DNA of 64,000 bases from the NCBI RefSeq assembly GCF_004364155.1, contig NZ_SOAZ01000015.1:1-64000 (forward strand), read 5' to 3'. The translations under genes were made by a program, and so were the position numbers. A model generated the notes under the pieces. The model did no database searches. It saw only the letters and a list, made by a program, of their open reading frames with translations, and was not told the origin of the DNA. Below are positions 15,304 through 24,866 of the stretch, piece after piece (within the stretch, counting starts at the first letter, position 1; each line of letters opens with the position of its first letter). The DNA is from Fonticella tunisiensis. Lineage in GTDB: Bacteria; Bacillota; Clostridia; Clostridiales; Caloramatoraceae.

Positions 15304-18300
15304 ATGTATCAAAAAACCAAAAGAGGTCTGTCGGTGGTACTGATTATGATATTTGTTTTTTCAATGCTTATTACAAGACCACTGGCTCAGACTGCAAGGG
15401 CTGAGGAGGCAGACAAACCCCTTTACAAGGACCCAACCGCACCGGTTGAGGACAGGGTCAAAGACCTTCTCAGCAGGATGACACTTGAGGAGAAGATTGG
15501 ACAGATGATGCAGGGCGAAATAGGGACAGGCAATGGCAACGTTAAGCCACAGGATGTAATAGACTACTCCATAGGTTCAGTCTTAAGCGGTGGTGGAGCC
15601 GACCCTGTAACAGGAAATGACATGCAGAGCTGGTATGACACAGTTACAGCACTTGTGGAAGCATCAACTCACAACAGGCTTGGAATCCCGCTGATTTACG
15701 GTGTTGACGCCGTTCACGGCCATAGCAATGTAATAGGCGCAACAATATTCCCGCACAATATAGGACTTGGTGCCATAGGTATGGGAGATTTGAATGCAGC
15801 AACTGACATAGTTAAAAGAATAGGTGCTGCAACGGCTGAGGAAATGAGGGTTACAAACATCCCATGGACCTTTGCGCCATGTTTGGCAAACCCACAAAAT
15901 CCAAGTTGGGGAAGAACATATGAGGGCTTTGGAGAGGACCTTGACCTTGTTGCCGCCCTTGGAACAGCCTATGTTAAGGGTCTGCAGGGGGACACCATAG
16001 ACGAGCTTAAAAACCCTAACAAGGCAGCAGCAACTGTCAAGCATTACCTTGGAGAAGGTTATACTGATAATGGTATAAACCAGGGTAATGTAAGCACCAT
16101 GACCAAGGAAGAGGTAGCACAAAAGCTTATAAAGCCCTATGCCGACGCCATAGCTGAAGGCGTAAGAACCATAATGCCTTCCTATAACAGCATACAGGGA
16201 GTTAAGATGCATGCAAGCAAGTACCTTTTAACCGACGTACTTAAGGGGCAGTTGGGCTTCGATGGCTTTATAATTACCGACTATTATGCAATACAGCAAA
16301 TTACCAGGGATGAAGCCGGTAATCCCGTAAGTGGATTAAAAGATCAATTAAGGGTTGCCATAAATGCAGGTAATGACATGCTTATGCAGCCTGAAAACTG
16401 GAAGACCTGTATTTCATTGATTAAGCAGCTTGTTGAAGAGGATATTGCAAACCCAGGTACGGGTATTCCAATGTCAAGAATAGATGATGCAGTTTCAAGA
16501 ATTTTAAGGGTTAAGTTCCAACTCGGACTATTTGAAAACCCAATAACTCCAAACCCGGCCAATAACCCTGAAGTTGCAGCAAAGCTTGGCTCACCTGAGC
16601 ACAGGGCACTGGCAAGGGAAGCAGTCAGCAAGTCACTTGTACTTTTAAAGAACGATGAGGTAAACGGAAAGCCCATCCTTTCACAGCTTAAGGATATGAG
16701 GAAGATATTCGTAGCTGGAAAGAGCGCCAACGATATAGGTAATCAGAGTGGCGGATGGACTATTCATTGGCAGGGACAATCAGGTCCTATAACCAAGGGA
16801 ACTACAATACTCGAAGGAATTCAAAAGGCTGTTTCAGAGGATCAGACAGTTACCTTTAGCGCAGACGGCACAGGTGCCGAGGGACATGATGTAGCCATAG
16901 TTGTAGTAGGTGAAAAGCCCTATGCAGAGGGTAACGGAGACAACCTCAACGGACTTGGGTTTGATGCAACTGATAAGGCAACCCTCGAAAGGGTTAAGGC
17001 TGCAGGAATACCTACTGTAGTTGTACTTGTTTCCGGAAGGCCTATGATAGTTACCGATTACATAAAGGATTGGGCAGGTCTTGTTGCAGCTTGGCTTCCA
17101 GGAACTGAAGGAGAAGGAGTTTCTGACGTTCTCTTTGGGGATAAGGACTTCGTTGGAAGGCTTTCAATGAAGTGGCCTTTCTATATTGAAGCCTATCCTT
17201 TAACAGATGCAAACAAGCAGTATGTTCTGTTTGATAAAGGCTATGGACTTACCAAGAATCAGGTAACTCCGAAGCTTCCTGAAAAACCAACCCATCCATA
17301 CGACGTTATACCTGAAGGTGCAGTGCCAACAGCACTACCTGGAAAGGTTGAAGCTGAAAACTACCTCTATCAGGTTGGTTGGAATCCATTAGGAAACGAA
17401 TTTATTGAAAATACCGCAGACGTAGGTGGAGGAAAGGATGTCGGCTGGATGAACCCCGGCAGATACTTAAAGTACTATATAGACGTACCTCAAACAGGTA
17501 CCTATAAGGTTAACTTTAGAATAGCCTCACCAAATGGACAGGCAAATGCCTTCTCACTTAGGGATATGAATGGAAATATTACTTATGTTGATGCACCTAA
17601 GACAGGCGGATGGCAAAGCTGGAGAACTGTAAGCACTGAAGTAGAGCTTAATGCCGGAAAGCAAGTTGTAACCTTCTACAGCGAAAATGGAGGTTTCAAT
17701 TTGAATTGGATAAGCTTTAACCTGACTGAATCAAGTGCACCAGCTGTAACTCTTACTGTTGATAATACAACCCTTGAGAGAACCAGGACCGCAAAGGCAT
17801 CTGTAACAGCCAGGTACTCAAACGGCAAGGATGCAGACCTGTCAGGGGCAACAATTGAATACTTCTCCAGCAATCCTGAGATAGTTTCAGTTGCGGAAGA
17901 TGGAACAATAACTGCCAGAAAGGTAGGAAGTGCAGAGGTTAGCGCAGTTGTAACTCTTGATGGAGTTGTTGTTGAAACCAACACAGTTCCAATAACAGTT
18001 GAGGAGCTCAAGGCTGAGCCTACGGTTGTTGTGGTTGAGTCGCCAAGGTCAATAGTTGAGGTTGGTGAGGTAACAACAGTTGATATCAGGGCAAAGGATG
18101 CAGTGGATCTTTACGGATTTGACCTCGGCTTCAAATATGATGCAAAGCTCTTTGAGTTTGTAAAGGTAGATGTAAATAAAGACTTCAATTTAGGAAATGA
18201 CGGACTTGAAATAGGTGAAGACGGAAGTATAAGGCTCATTGGAACCTTAAAGGGTGAAGATGAAGGAGCAAAGGGAGATGTAACACTTGCAACCCTAAGC

Positions 18301-18600
18301 TTCAAGGCTAAGGACGTTCATGCGGCTGAGCTCTTCCTGCTTTCACAGGGTTCAATGCTTGCAGACAGCAAGTCAGGTTCCTACACAATACCTGTTGACA
18401 TAACAAAGAGAGTTGCAATAGCTACTTCAGACCTAACTAATAACGGCAAGACTGAGGTAAATGATCTTGTAATGGTAGCAAGGGCCTTTGGAAAGATTGA
18501 AGGAGATGAAGGCTATGAAGCAAGTCTTGATATGAATCTTGATAAAAAGATTGATATCAGTGATTTGGCGTTTATAGCACTCAGAATGAGAAACAAATAA
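15304..18600 (+). CDS. Secreted GH3 beta-glucosidase-like enzyme with CBM6, cohesin and dockerin
   Basis: An exported glycosidase of 1098 aa. The ATG at 15304 follows AAAGGAGGG and is preferred to an earlier in-frame start. A signal peptide (about 1-33) precedes the GH3 N-terminal barrel (LLSRMTLEEKIGQM at its start). The likely nucleophile is D326 in GFDGFIITDYYA. The GH3 C-terminal domain spans about 435-640, with GEKPYAEGNGD as the probable acid/base loop. A CBM6-type domain follows (about 675-815; KVEAENY, DVGWMNPGRYLKYYIDVP), then a Big-type domain, cohesin (about 910-1035) and dockerin (about 1040-1098). The last ~280 residues are nearly identical to those of the GH2 enzyme. Substrate is probably a beta-glucoside or related oligosaccharide. 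Confidence 0.9.
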   Translation: MYQKTKRGLSVVLIMIFVFSMLITRPLAQTARAEEADKPLYKDPTAPVEDRVKDLLSRMTLEEKIGQMMQGEIGTGNGNVKPQDVIDYSIGSVLSGGGADPVTGNDMQSWYDTVTALVEASTHNRLGIPLIYGVDAVHGHSNVIGATIFPHNIGLGAIGMGDLNAATDIVKRIGAATAEEMRVTNIPWTFAPCLANPQNPSWGRTYEGFGEDLDLVAALGTAYVKGLQGDTIDELKNPNKAAATVKHYLGEGYTDNGINQGNVSTMTKEEVAQKLIKPYADAIAEGVRTIMPSYNSIQGVKMHASKYLLTDVLKGQLGFDGFIITDYYAIQQITRDEAGNPVSGLKDQLRVAINAGNDMLMQPENWKTCISLIKQLVEEDIANPGTGIPMSRIDDAVSRILRVKFQLGLFENPITPNPANNPEVAAKLGSPEHRALAREAVSKSLVLLKNDEVNGKPILSQLKDMRKIFVAGKSANDIGNQSGGWTIHWQGQSGPITKGTTILEGIQKAVSEDQTVTFSADGTGAEGHDVAIVVVGEKPYAEGNGDNLNGLGFDATDKATLERVKAAGIPTVVVLVSGRPMIVTDYIKDWAGLVAAWLPGTEGEGVSDVLFGDKDFVGRLSMKWPFYIEAYPLTDANKQYVLFDKGYGLTKNQVTPKLPEKPTHPYDVIPEGAVPTALPGKVEAENYLYQVGWNPLGNEFIENTADVGGGKDVGWMNPGRYLKYYIDVPQTGTYKVNFRIASPNGQANAFSLRDMNGNITYVDAPKTGGWQSWRTVSTEVELNAGKQVVTFYSENGGFNLNWISFNLTESSAPAVTLTVDNTTLERTRTAKASVTARYSNGKDADLSGATIEYFSSNPEIVSVAEDGTITARKVGSAEVSAVVTLDGVVVETNTVPITVEELKAEPTVVVVESPRSIVEVGEVTTVDIRAKDAVDLYGFDLGFKYDAKLFEFVKVDVNKDFNLGNDGLEIGEDGSIRLIGTLKGEDEGAKGDVTLATLSFKAKDVHAAELFLLSQGSMLADSKSGSYTIPVDITKRVAIATSDLTNNGKTEVNDLVMVARAFGKIEGDEGYEASLDMNLDKKIDISDLAFIALRMRNK

Positions 18601-18888
18601 ACTTAAATGATAAAAGGTGCCGGGCTATACCGGGGCCTTTTATTTTGAAGAATCAGGATAATTAATAATACATATAAAGTATTAAAGAAATACTGTACTT
18701 ATAACCGTCCTGAAAGAGGTGTGATGGGAGAATCTTAGTATCCAAGAAAAAGTCTTCACTTTGTATCTGTGAAAATACTATAGTACATGGTAACATATAA
18801 GGCTGGATTAGGTGAATCGATATAAGGATGAATAGGAATAAGAAAGAAGAATAAGAACTATAAAAATTTTATTGCATGAATAGCTTAA
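17752..18888 (+). repeat. Duplicated Big-cohesin-dockerin module plus 3' flank, copy 2
   Basis: Second copy of the repeat at 13336-14473. Similarity is moderate at its 5' edge, becomes nearly complete after about 17820, and continues past the stop codon to TAGCTTAA at 18888, where it stops abruptly. Confidence 0.93.
18612..18646 (+). terminator. Terminator after the GH3 gene
   Basis: Near-identical to the terminator at 14196-14230, with CCGGGGCC in place of CCGGTGCC in the right arm. It is followed by TTTTATTTT. Confidence 0.85.
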
Positions 18889-19294
18889 CATTCAATATTA
18901 ATAATTTAGCAAATAATACCTTTTGTTCTGTAGATTTTATTGGAAAATTATCCTATTAAAATTGCAAAAATTTAATAGGATAGAATAAACAAATTATTCT
19001 GTAAATTTTATTGAAAAATTATTCAATAATGGATATAATAGGAATCAAGAAGTGATTGATGAATGGATGCGGTGTTGGGGGAAATAAGAGGAGGAATATG
19101 GCGTAATCTAGAAATTCTTAGGCATTAAGCGTGGTACAGCAGAGCATTGTATGATTGATGAGAGAAAACATTGGGATGAATTTTGCGAGAGGAAAGTAAA
19201 GTGAATTTTGGAAATGATTATCTTAACTTGATCTGGAATTCATAATATACTTTTTATTTTAAGTTAAAGCAAGTATGGGGGAGGAAGGTATGCT
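18889..19294 (+). other. Intergenic region before the anchored cohesin gene
   Basis: No ORF was seen. An inverted repeat, TATCCTATTAAA with TTTAATAGGATA, lies at about 18950-18985. A strong ribosome site (GGGGGAGGAAGG) ends the region at 19288. Confidence 0.45.
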
Positions 19295-20218
19295 ATGAAA
19301 AGAATTTTAAATTTATTACTGTTACTCATGATTTCTTTTAGCATGGGACTAGCTGTTAGGCCAACTACAGCATTTGCTGCGAAGCAAACAAAGATTTATA
19401 TGGTCACTGATAAAGCTGAATACGAGGTTGGCGATATCATAAGGGTGTACATAAAAGCTGATAACGTTGTAGAGATGTACGGTGTGCAGTTTTATCTCAA
19501 TTTTGATAATAGCATGCTGGAATTACAGGGGGGCAAAGCAACTCCAAAGTCTGGATACGAAGATTGGGTTAATAAGTATGAAGTTTATAAAGATCAACCT
19601 AGACTAGTTTGTGCATTACATAATGATGATGTAAATAAAACTCCTATCGAAACAGTTGAGGTTGCTGAGGTGACCTTTAAAGCTCTCAAAAAAGGTCCTG
19701 TAACATTGAAGTTAACAGATATAAAAGCAGTTGACCGGGGACCAAATGAAATAACCTCCAATACTCAGGATCTGGCTGTTTTTAACATCAAGGATAAGAC
19801 GGTAACTGATCCGGGAAGCGGCGGAAATAATGAAGGAGGTACAACAGACCCTGGGAATAACGGTGGAAATACGGGAGGAAATACTGGCGGTGGAAACACA
19901 GGAAATACTGGTAACACCGGAAACACGGGAAATACTGGCGGTGGAAACACAGGAAGTACAAGTAATACTGGAAGCACAGGAAGTACGGGTAACACAGGAA
20001 ATACCGGAAACACTGGAAGTACAGGTAACAATAACGGGGGAAGCACCTCTACTCCTTCAACCAATAACCCTGATATAGATGAAGGAGATGGTGCAAATAG
20101 CACACTTCCAATAGTTGCAGGTGTAGCTGTTGCATTAGCGATTGCAGGAGGCCTGATATACAAGTTTAAGATCAACCCATTTGCTAAGAAAAATGACCAA
20201 TTTAATCGTAACAATTAA
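19295..20218 (+). CDS. Membrane-anchored single-cohesin protein
   Basis: This 307-aa surface protein has a signal peptide (about 1-29) and one cohesin domain (about 32-165; YEVGDIIRVYIKADNV, YGVQFYLNFDNSMLEL, VAEVTFKALKKGPVTLKL). A low-complexity Gly-Asn-Thr/Ser linker follows (about 170-262), then a C-terminal transmembrane helix (LPIVAGVAVALAIAGG) with a basic tail (KFKINPFAKK). It lies just after two dockerin-bearing enzymes, so it is probably their cell-surface anchor through cohesin-dockerin pairing. That pairing is inferred, not shown. Its cohesin is only distantly like the cohesins on the enzymes. GAGGAAGG precedes the ATG. Confidence 0.85.
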   Translation: MKRILNLLLLLMISFSMGLAVRPTTAFAAKQTKIYMVTDKAEYEVGDIIRVYIKADNVVEMYGVQFYLNFDNSMLELQGGKATPKSGYEDWVNKYEVYKDQPRLVCALHNDDVNKTPIETVEVAEVTFKALKKGPVTLKLTDIKAVDRGPNEITSNTQDLAVFNIKDKTVTDPGSGGNNEGGTTDPGNNGGNTGGNTGGGNTGNTGNTGNTGNTGGGNTGSTSNTGSTGSTGNTGNTGNTGSTGNNNGGSTSTPSTNNPDIDEGDGANSTLPIVAGVAVALAIAGGLIYKFKINPFAKKNDQFNRNN

Positions 20219-20264
20219 TTAAGAAATGCAAAGGCACTATCAATTTGATAGTCAGATTGTTGAT

Positions 20265-20299
20265 AAACCCCTATGATTTTCAAAAAATCATAGGGGTTT
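20265..20299. terminator. Bidirectional terminator
   Basis: A perfect 16-bp stem (AAACCCCTATGATTTT, 20265-20280, with 20284-20299) has a 3-nt loop. The A/T-rich ends suit both the cohesin gene on the plus strand and the decayed transposase arriving from the minus strand. Confidence 0.85.
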
Positions 20300-20318
20300 A
20301 ATATTTGCAGCTTCAAAA

Positions 20319-21089
20319 TTATACGGTATCATAAAAAATTAAAAATAGTCGCAATATTAGTAGATGATTCATACTAAAATTCTCAAAAAATAGTTGGGCT
20401 AACGTCCTAGCAATCTTTTTCATATTCTGCACTGCGGCAGTAAGTAAGCATTGCTCACTTACTTTGGCTAATCCGCGGAAGCGGCAATAGCGAAGCCCAT
20501 GCAGTTCTTTTGAATCTGCAAAGCTTCGCTCTATAGTTTCCTTTCTTCTCTTGTATATACGTTTACCCTTGTCAGTCTTTAGGAAAGCTATATTTCTCTC
20601 TTTAAATTCTTTCCATACATGGCGCTAATAGTTCTAAACTCAGTCTTCCAAGTAAAGCACGAATTCTTAAACTTACAACAAGAACAAATTTCTTTGTCAC
20701 AAACATATTCTTTATAACCTTGACGTGTTGTAGTTTTATACTTTAAAAAATAATTATTAGGGCAAGCATAAACATCCCATTCTTTTATATACTGAAATCT
20801 ATTTTTAGTATATTTACCTTTCTCATGTGGTCCTAATCGATAATCTATAGCAGAAATTATCTTTCTATCGGCAAGTCCTTTACAAATATGATTAGTAAAG
20901 TATCCAGCATCCAGTCCAACATATTTAACATTGAATTTAAACGTTTCAATTATTCTATCGAGTCTACTTAAATAAGGATCCACATCATTTATATTCCCGG
21001 GAGTAACATGTACATCTACGATTATATTATGCTTGCTATCAACTGTTCTATGATCCAGATAGAAGAAGCCTTCCGGCTTACCATCTCTT
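20319..21089 (-). pseudogene. IS1182-type transposase, truncated and frameshifted
   Basis: Minus-strand reading gives DGKPEGFFYLDHRTVDSKHN, then NDVDPYLSRLDRI, YVGLDAGYFT and the Zn-cluster-like CDKEICSCCKFKNSC, typical of IS1182/IS5-like transposases. The frame stops at 20588. The C-terminal part ([38 protein letters not shown]) continues in another frame to TAA at about 20319. The N-terminus is missing: the gene is cut at 21090, exactly where a stop-hairpin cassette fragment begins. Confidence 0.8.
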
Positions 21090-21112
21090 AGGTGCCAGCC
21101 ACCTGAGAATTA
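21090..21112 (+). repeat. Stop-hairpin cassette, partial copy D
   Basis: Only the first 23 bp are present (AGGTGCCAGCCACCTGAGAA then TTA). It abuts the truncated 5' end of the IS1182-type transposase. It keeps the plus orientation although the neighbouring pseudogene is on the minus strand. Confidence 0.85.
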
Positions 21113-21253
21113 ATAGATAATCCATCAAGGAGCCAGCGCAGCCTACATCATTCTTTCACCCTCAACGATATTAAAATGCTATATATAATCTTGTATTATA
21201 TGGTATCAACAATTATGATTATTATAACAGCACTAACAGGAGGTTTTAGGTTT

Positions 21254-22000
21254 ATGAAATTCCTATTTACTATTGAAAAAGGTCTTTGGGGCATATTAAA
21301 ATACATCTTAATGATGGTTGCCATTATTGTACTAACAATCGGAATGATTGTCCTATTAGCACTCATTCAGGATCTGATTTTTGTACCAGACGAATATATC
21401 ATTTGGACCGTACGGGACTCATCCATGAGGCTTGCGTTTTTATTTGAAATTATTTTCGCTGGAATCTTTTTATATCTCAAGAACAGAAAAAAGCCTTATT
21501 TCGAGTTCACCACAACAGGAATAACTGCAGCCTTTATAAAAAAGCATGGAAGAAAAGTAGTAATCCTCTCTTCAGTGATTCTATCACTTATACTATATTA
21601 TATGGTTGTAAATGTAAGCGTTGTTTTCAAGGATAGTATAGTTGACCACAGCTTTTTCTTACCTAAGGGGAATAAATATTCCTATACTGATGTAAAGTCA
21701 ATTAATACCGGTATATATGGAAAAAGCATTCCCTTCTCTCACTCAAGGGGAGAGTTCTATTATATAATTGAACTTAAGGATGGAACAAAAATAAACCTTT
21801 TCGGTGGCTCAGGAGGTACAAAGAATGGCGAGGATATATACCTGATCATTCTTGAGCTTGATAAAATTTTTGTGGATGCTGGAGTTCCCAAAACTGTCGA
21901 TAGTAAGAATTTTGATATTACTGCAAAAAAATTAGACAAGATATATTCCGATAGAATAAGAAGCATTTTAGAGCTTAGGTGCCAGCCACCTGAGAATTGA
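21254..22000 (+). CDS. Membrane protein of unknown function
   Basis: The start at 21254 is chosen because GGAGGT lies nine bases before it; an in-frame ATG at 21176 lacks a ribosome site. The 248-aa product has a long hydrophobic segment at about 10-40, another at about 50-70, then LYYMVVNVSVVF after about residue 115. The C-terminal domain is soluble (YSYTDVKSINTGIYG, YYIIELKDGTKINLFGGSGG), resembling the PH-like domains of small bacterial membrane proteins. I do not recognise the family. The last residues RCQPPEN come from the inserted cassette. Confidence 0.7.
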   Translation: MKFLFTIEKGLWGILKYILMMVAIIVLTIGMIVLLALIQDLIFVPDEYIIWTVRDSSMRLAFLFEIIFAGIFLYLKNRKKPYFEFTTTGITAAFIKKHGRKVVILSSVILSLILYYMVVNVSVVFKDSIVDHSFFLPKGNKYSYTDVKSINTGIYGKSIPFSHSRGEFYYIIELKDGTKINLFGGSGGTKNGEDIYLIILELDKIFVDAGVPKTVDSKNFDITAKKLDKIYSDRIRSILELRCQPPEN

Positions 22001-22034
22001 GAATTGATAAGGGAATGCGCAAGCATTCCCTTAT
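21977..22034 (+). repeat. Stop-hairpin cassette, copy E
   Basis: A full copy that provides the stop of the preceding membrane-protein gene. The stem 22007-22018 / 22023-22034 is a perfect 12 bp with a GCAA loop (GNRA type). The downstream tail TTATATAAACATTG resembles the tail after copy C. Confidence 0.93.
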
Positions 22035-22048
22035 GTTATATAAACATT

Positions 22049-22095
22049 GAGGAGCATACATGGATTTGTGTAAATCAAATCTATGTATGCTCCTC
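22049..22095. terminator. Hairpin between convergent genes
   Basis: GAGGAGCATACAT (22049-22061) pairs perfectly with ATGTATGCTCCTC (22083-22095), with a further pairing of GATTT/AAATC inside. It lies just past the stop of the minus-strand epimerase gene, whose transcript it probably ends. Confidence 0.75.
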
Positions 22096-22103
22096 TGAAA
22101 TTA

Positions 22104-22973
22104 TTAATCTATGTTTTGTATTTTAAATATCACAGTTGTCTTTAATTCTTTATCTGAATCAATTTGTACTAAGTCTATTTTGGAATTCAATGCATCTGTG
22201 GAGGCCATCCAGGGCTCAACGCATATGAAATTCCTATCCTTAAGGGTCCATACAACGATGTATTTGTATATACTATCAAAACTAAGGGCTATATTCATTT
22301 TTCTTGAGTTATCTTTAATTATGCAGGTGTTTGCTTTTAGGTCTTTATATACAACGTCTATTTCGTCCCTGTCATAGGCAAATTTTGAATTTACTATGCT
22401 TCCTTCTATGGGTTCCGTATAGTTACATGATGGTATCTCTATATCAAGTCTTTTCTTATCCTCCACATAGAAATATGGGTGAAATCCACTATAGAAGGGC
22501 ATTGGTTTTTCATCCTTATTTATAAATGTAGAGTTTACAGTAAGGGTGTTGTGGTTAAGTATGTATTCAAATACAAGCTTGAATTTAAATGGATATTGGC
22601 TGTATGTGTATTCGTTGTCTTCGAGAATTAGCTTTATGGAGGCTGAATCATCGCTGGTGGTTATGTCAGTAACCTTCCAACTTAGGTTTCTTGCAAATCC
22701 ATGCTGCTTCATCGTATATGGTTTATCATCAAAATAGTAGGTATTATCTTTAAGGTAGCTGCATATTGGAAAGAGAATGGGGTTACCGCCCCTGATGTTC
22801 TTATTTGTATCGATAAGGGTAGACCTGTCAAGGTAAAAAACAGGCTTATTATCAACAACAAAGCTAGTTATTATACCCCCTCGTTCTGGAACAACCTCAA
22901 TAAAGGTATCTTTGTTGGTGTTTGAAAGTATGTGTGTTTCAAAAACATCGTTTTTTATTTCGTGATAAAACAT
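22104..22973 (-). CDS. Aldose 1-epimerase family protein
   Basis: It interconverts alpha and beta forms of an aldose, or a related sugar, in the cytoplasm. The ATG at 22973 is preceded by GAGGTGGAGTT on the minus strand, so the longer open frame to 23048 is not used. The product is 289 aa. Family residues visible are the His in MKQHGFARN, the His in YSGFHPYFYV and the catalytic Glu in FICVEPWMAS. It belongs to the GalM-like group often annotated as YeaD/LACX-type. It is the only well-preserved minus-strand gene in this part of the window. Confidence 0.87.
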   Translation of the reverse strand: MFYHEIKNDVFETHILSNTNKDTFIEVVPERGGIITSFVVDNKPVFYLDRSTLIDTNKNIRGGNPILFPICSYLKDNTYYFDDKPYTMKQHGFARNLSWKVTDITTSDDSASIKLILEDNEYTYSQYPFKFKLVFEYILNHNTLTVNSTFINKDEKPMPFYSGFHPYFYVEDKKRLDIEIPSCNYTEPIEGSIVNSKFAYDRDEIDVVYKDLKANTCIIKDNSRKMNIALSFDSIYKYIVVWTLKDRNFICVEPWMASTDALNSKIDLVQIDSDKELKTTVIFKIQNID

Positions 22974-23216
22974 AACTCCACCTCTATGATTAACTCGCTG
23001 TACCAGATAAATTTGCAGATCGGCGCTGCGATAAAAAATATATTTCATTCACCAGAACTCTTAGCAAAGAAGTTCTAAGGCTTGGGATTTAGAAAATGTG
23101 AATTTCATATATTTTTTATTTTCGACCAGATTCTCAATTAGCACAACGGATTAAATTATTTCTAAGTACTATTTTATTATATTTTTGCAAAAAAATCAGT
23201 ACCTTCGGAGACATTT

Positions 23217-23425
23217 GTATAATGAAAAAAGAAAGTGCCACAAAATGAAGTGAAAAGTGCAGCAGTTTAGATGGAAAAAAATCCATTGCTAAATCCCTTA
23301 TTATCAAGTACCCTTTTAGTTGGAAACAACGCTAAAAGGGGTGAAAAGAAAGGATGTTAACAATGGATAATATTGATAATATCATAATGTTGCACAAAAT
23401 TGAAGGATTAAGTTTGAGATAAATC
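23217..23425 (+). mobile_element. IS21-family fragment (left end and start of istA)
   Basis: Repeated AAAGTGC motifs at about 23229-23260 look like IS21 terminal repeats. At 23353 a frame starts MLTMDNIDNIIMLHKIEGLSLR and then hits a stop. This matches the opening helix-turn-helix of IstA. Nothing of the rest of istA or istB remains. Confidence 0.6.
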
Positions 23426-23429
23426 GCCC

Positions 23430-23480
23430 AATGCTTATGAAACACTGACTGTTGCGGTTATTGAGAATATTGCATGTTAA
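23430..23480 (-). pseudogene. Fragment of the same transposase-like gene as at 35308-36090
   Basis: The minus strand reads NILNNRNSQCFISIG, matching DILHNCNKQCFISIQ in the pseudogene at 35.3-36.1 kb. The DNA similarity covers about 45 bp. No more of the gene is seen here. Confidence 0.6.
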
Positions 23481-23553
23481 GTTAAAGAATACTGCTGTGT
23501 ATTTCATTGAAAAGTGAATATGATATAATAAAGGAAATAAAACTAAGGCAGTG

Positions 23554-24416
23554 ATGAGAATGTCAAAAGAAAAAATAAAGTGGCATCCAGCGTTTGCAGC
23601 AGCAATGCAGCTAGAGCTGAAAGAATATAAAGAGCACTTGGAATTTTTAACAGAATAGAAGAACCTTTAAGAATAGACATATTAGTTATAAAGAAACTGG
23701 ATGACATAGAAATAAGCAAATTGATAGGGAAAATATTTAGAAAATACAATATATTTGAATATAGATCGCCAACAGATTATATATCAATAGATGATTATTA
23801 TAATGTAAAAGCATATGCATATTTATATAAAGCACTATCAGAAGGAACAAATAAGATAGATATAAAAGAAATAACGATTACATTAACTTCAAGTAAATAT
23901 CCAAGGAAGTTAATAGATTACTTAAAAAGTGAGCAGGGAGCAGCAATAAAAAGAATAGGTAATGGAATATATTACATAGAAAATACAGATATAGAAACAC
24001 AACTTATAGTATCAAAAGAATTGAAAGATGAAGAAACAAAGTATTTAAAATTACTTCAAATAGAGCACCAGAATAAAGAACTTGTAAGGAAGTGGATAAT
24101 AGAATATATAAATAATATAAAAAATCCGCTATACGGAATAATAATGAATGTGTTGACAGAAGCAAATCCAAATGAAATATTGGAGGTGTATAAGAATATG
24201 GGAGTAGCAGGAATAAATGATGATAACAGAAAGTTTTTATTGGATATTATGAGAAAACTTGAATTAGATAAAAAACTTAGAGAAGAAGGAAGAGAAGAAG
24301 GAAGAGTAGAAGTAGCAAAAAATTTACTAGGAATGGGAATGGATATGCTAACAATAATAAAAGCAACAGGATTAGAAAAAGAAGAAATTGAAAAAATAAA
24401 AGCAAGCATGAATTAA
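23554..24416 (+). pseudogene. Rpn/PD-(D/E)XK-type nuclease gene, frameshifted
   Basis: The N-terminal frame (ATG at 23554 or 23560; MSKEKIKWHPAFAAAMQLEL) stops at about 23658. The body continues from about 23643 in the -1 frame: NRIEEPLRIDILVIKK, then KIFRKYNIFEYRSPTDYISIDDYYNVKAY, and a C-terminal region with the typical EEGREEGRVEVAKNLLGMGMDMLTIIKATGL. Such proteins belong to the Rpn-related, transposase-like nuclease families common in Firmicutes. The shift falls in a T5 run. Fixed inactivation and slippage-based expression are both possible. Confidence 0.75.
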
Positions 24417-24425
24417 TTGGAATTT

Positions 24426-24434
24426 AGGTGCCAG
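24426..24434 (+). repeat. Stop-hairpin cassette, minimal fragment F
   Basis: TTAGGTGCCAG follows the nuclease pseudogene by about 7 bp and then the match is lost. Its position after a 3' end fits the cassette, but at 9-11 bp it could be chance. Confidence 0.4.
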
Positions 24435-24482
24435 ACAAGAATGCTCTAACGGTCACCATATGCAATGAAAACTTTGCTCCTG

Positions 24483-24526
24483 GCCTTCATTTGAAGCAAT
24501 AAGTTTCAAATGAAGGCTTGTTTTTT
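24483..24526 (+). terminator. Rho-independent terminator
   Basis: GCCTTCATTTGAA (24483-24495) pairs perfectly with TTCAAATGAAGGC (24505-24517), followed by TTGTTTTTT. Its right side touches a piece of the IS3-internal repeat (24522-24566). Confidence 0.85.
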
Positions 24527-24567
24527 GACATTGAGCCTCCGCATGCACGATTCCTGGCTCTGGCAGC

Positions 24568-24732
24568 ATACCCTATGTTTCAGAGCCTGCTAAATTAGCA
24601 GTTGAACTTCCAAAAGGGCAATATGAAGTGATATTTAATTTTATTCCCCAAGGGTTTAGGCTGGGGATTATTATCTCAGGTTTAAGCTTATTGGTAATCG
24701 TTCCTATTTTTTGTCTCTGGACAAAATCCTAA
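24568..24732 (+). pseudogene. C-terminal fragment of a YfhO-like membrane protein
   Basis: An open stretch reads IPYVSEPAKLAVELPKG, then YEVIFNFIPQGFRLG and a final hydrophobic helix (IIISGLSLLVIVPIF) before TAA. The strand-then-helix ending, with a PKG-Y-V-F-F-P-GF pattern, is that of YfhO-family membrane proteins. The rest of the gene is absent; DNA matching an IS3-internal repeat is joined directly upstream. Confidence 0.6.
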
Positions 24733-24866
24733 TAGATTATTGATAGATTATGGCAAATGTTGTATCATAAAAATGATACTATTTGTGTCATATTTTAGAT
24801 TAATTGTAATATTAATGATTTTTTACAGATACAAACCATATTAAAAAGCTTAGGAGGACGGTTAAA

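Larger units (their letters stand above)
23049..23553. other. Insertion-sequence graveyard
   Basis: Between the epimerase and the broken nuclease gene lie short fragments of at least two transposons, listed separately, plus AT-rich filler. ATTAGCACAACG near 23137 repeats the motif at about 157. A TGATATAATA-type -10 box near 23521 precedes the nuclease gene. Confidence 0.55.

Noticed and set aside
15664-16212. 182-codon minus-strand ORF
   Set aside because: It lies fully opposite the conserved GH3 catalytic domain and is best explained as a chance open frame.
19850-20040. Tandem DNA repeat as a satellite or CRISPR-like array
   Set aside because: The repeat is in frame, encodes a Gly-Asn-Thr/Ser linker and is typical of surface proteins.
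19765-20214. 149-codon minus-strand ORF rich in Val-Phe-Pro
   Set aside because: It is the exact antisense of the Gly-Asn-Thr linker of the anchored cohesin gene, whose repeat leaves the other strand open. There is no ribosome site and no independent evidence.
24426-24434. Treating the 9-bp match as a full cassette
   Set aside because: Only TTAGGTGCCAG remains; it is listed at low confidence because the position after a 3' end fits, but chance cannot be excluded.
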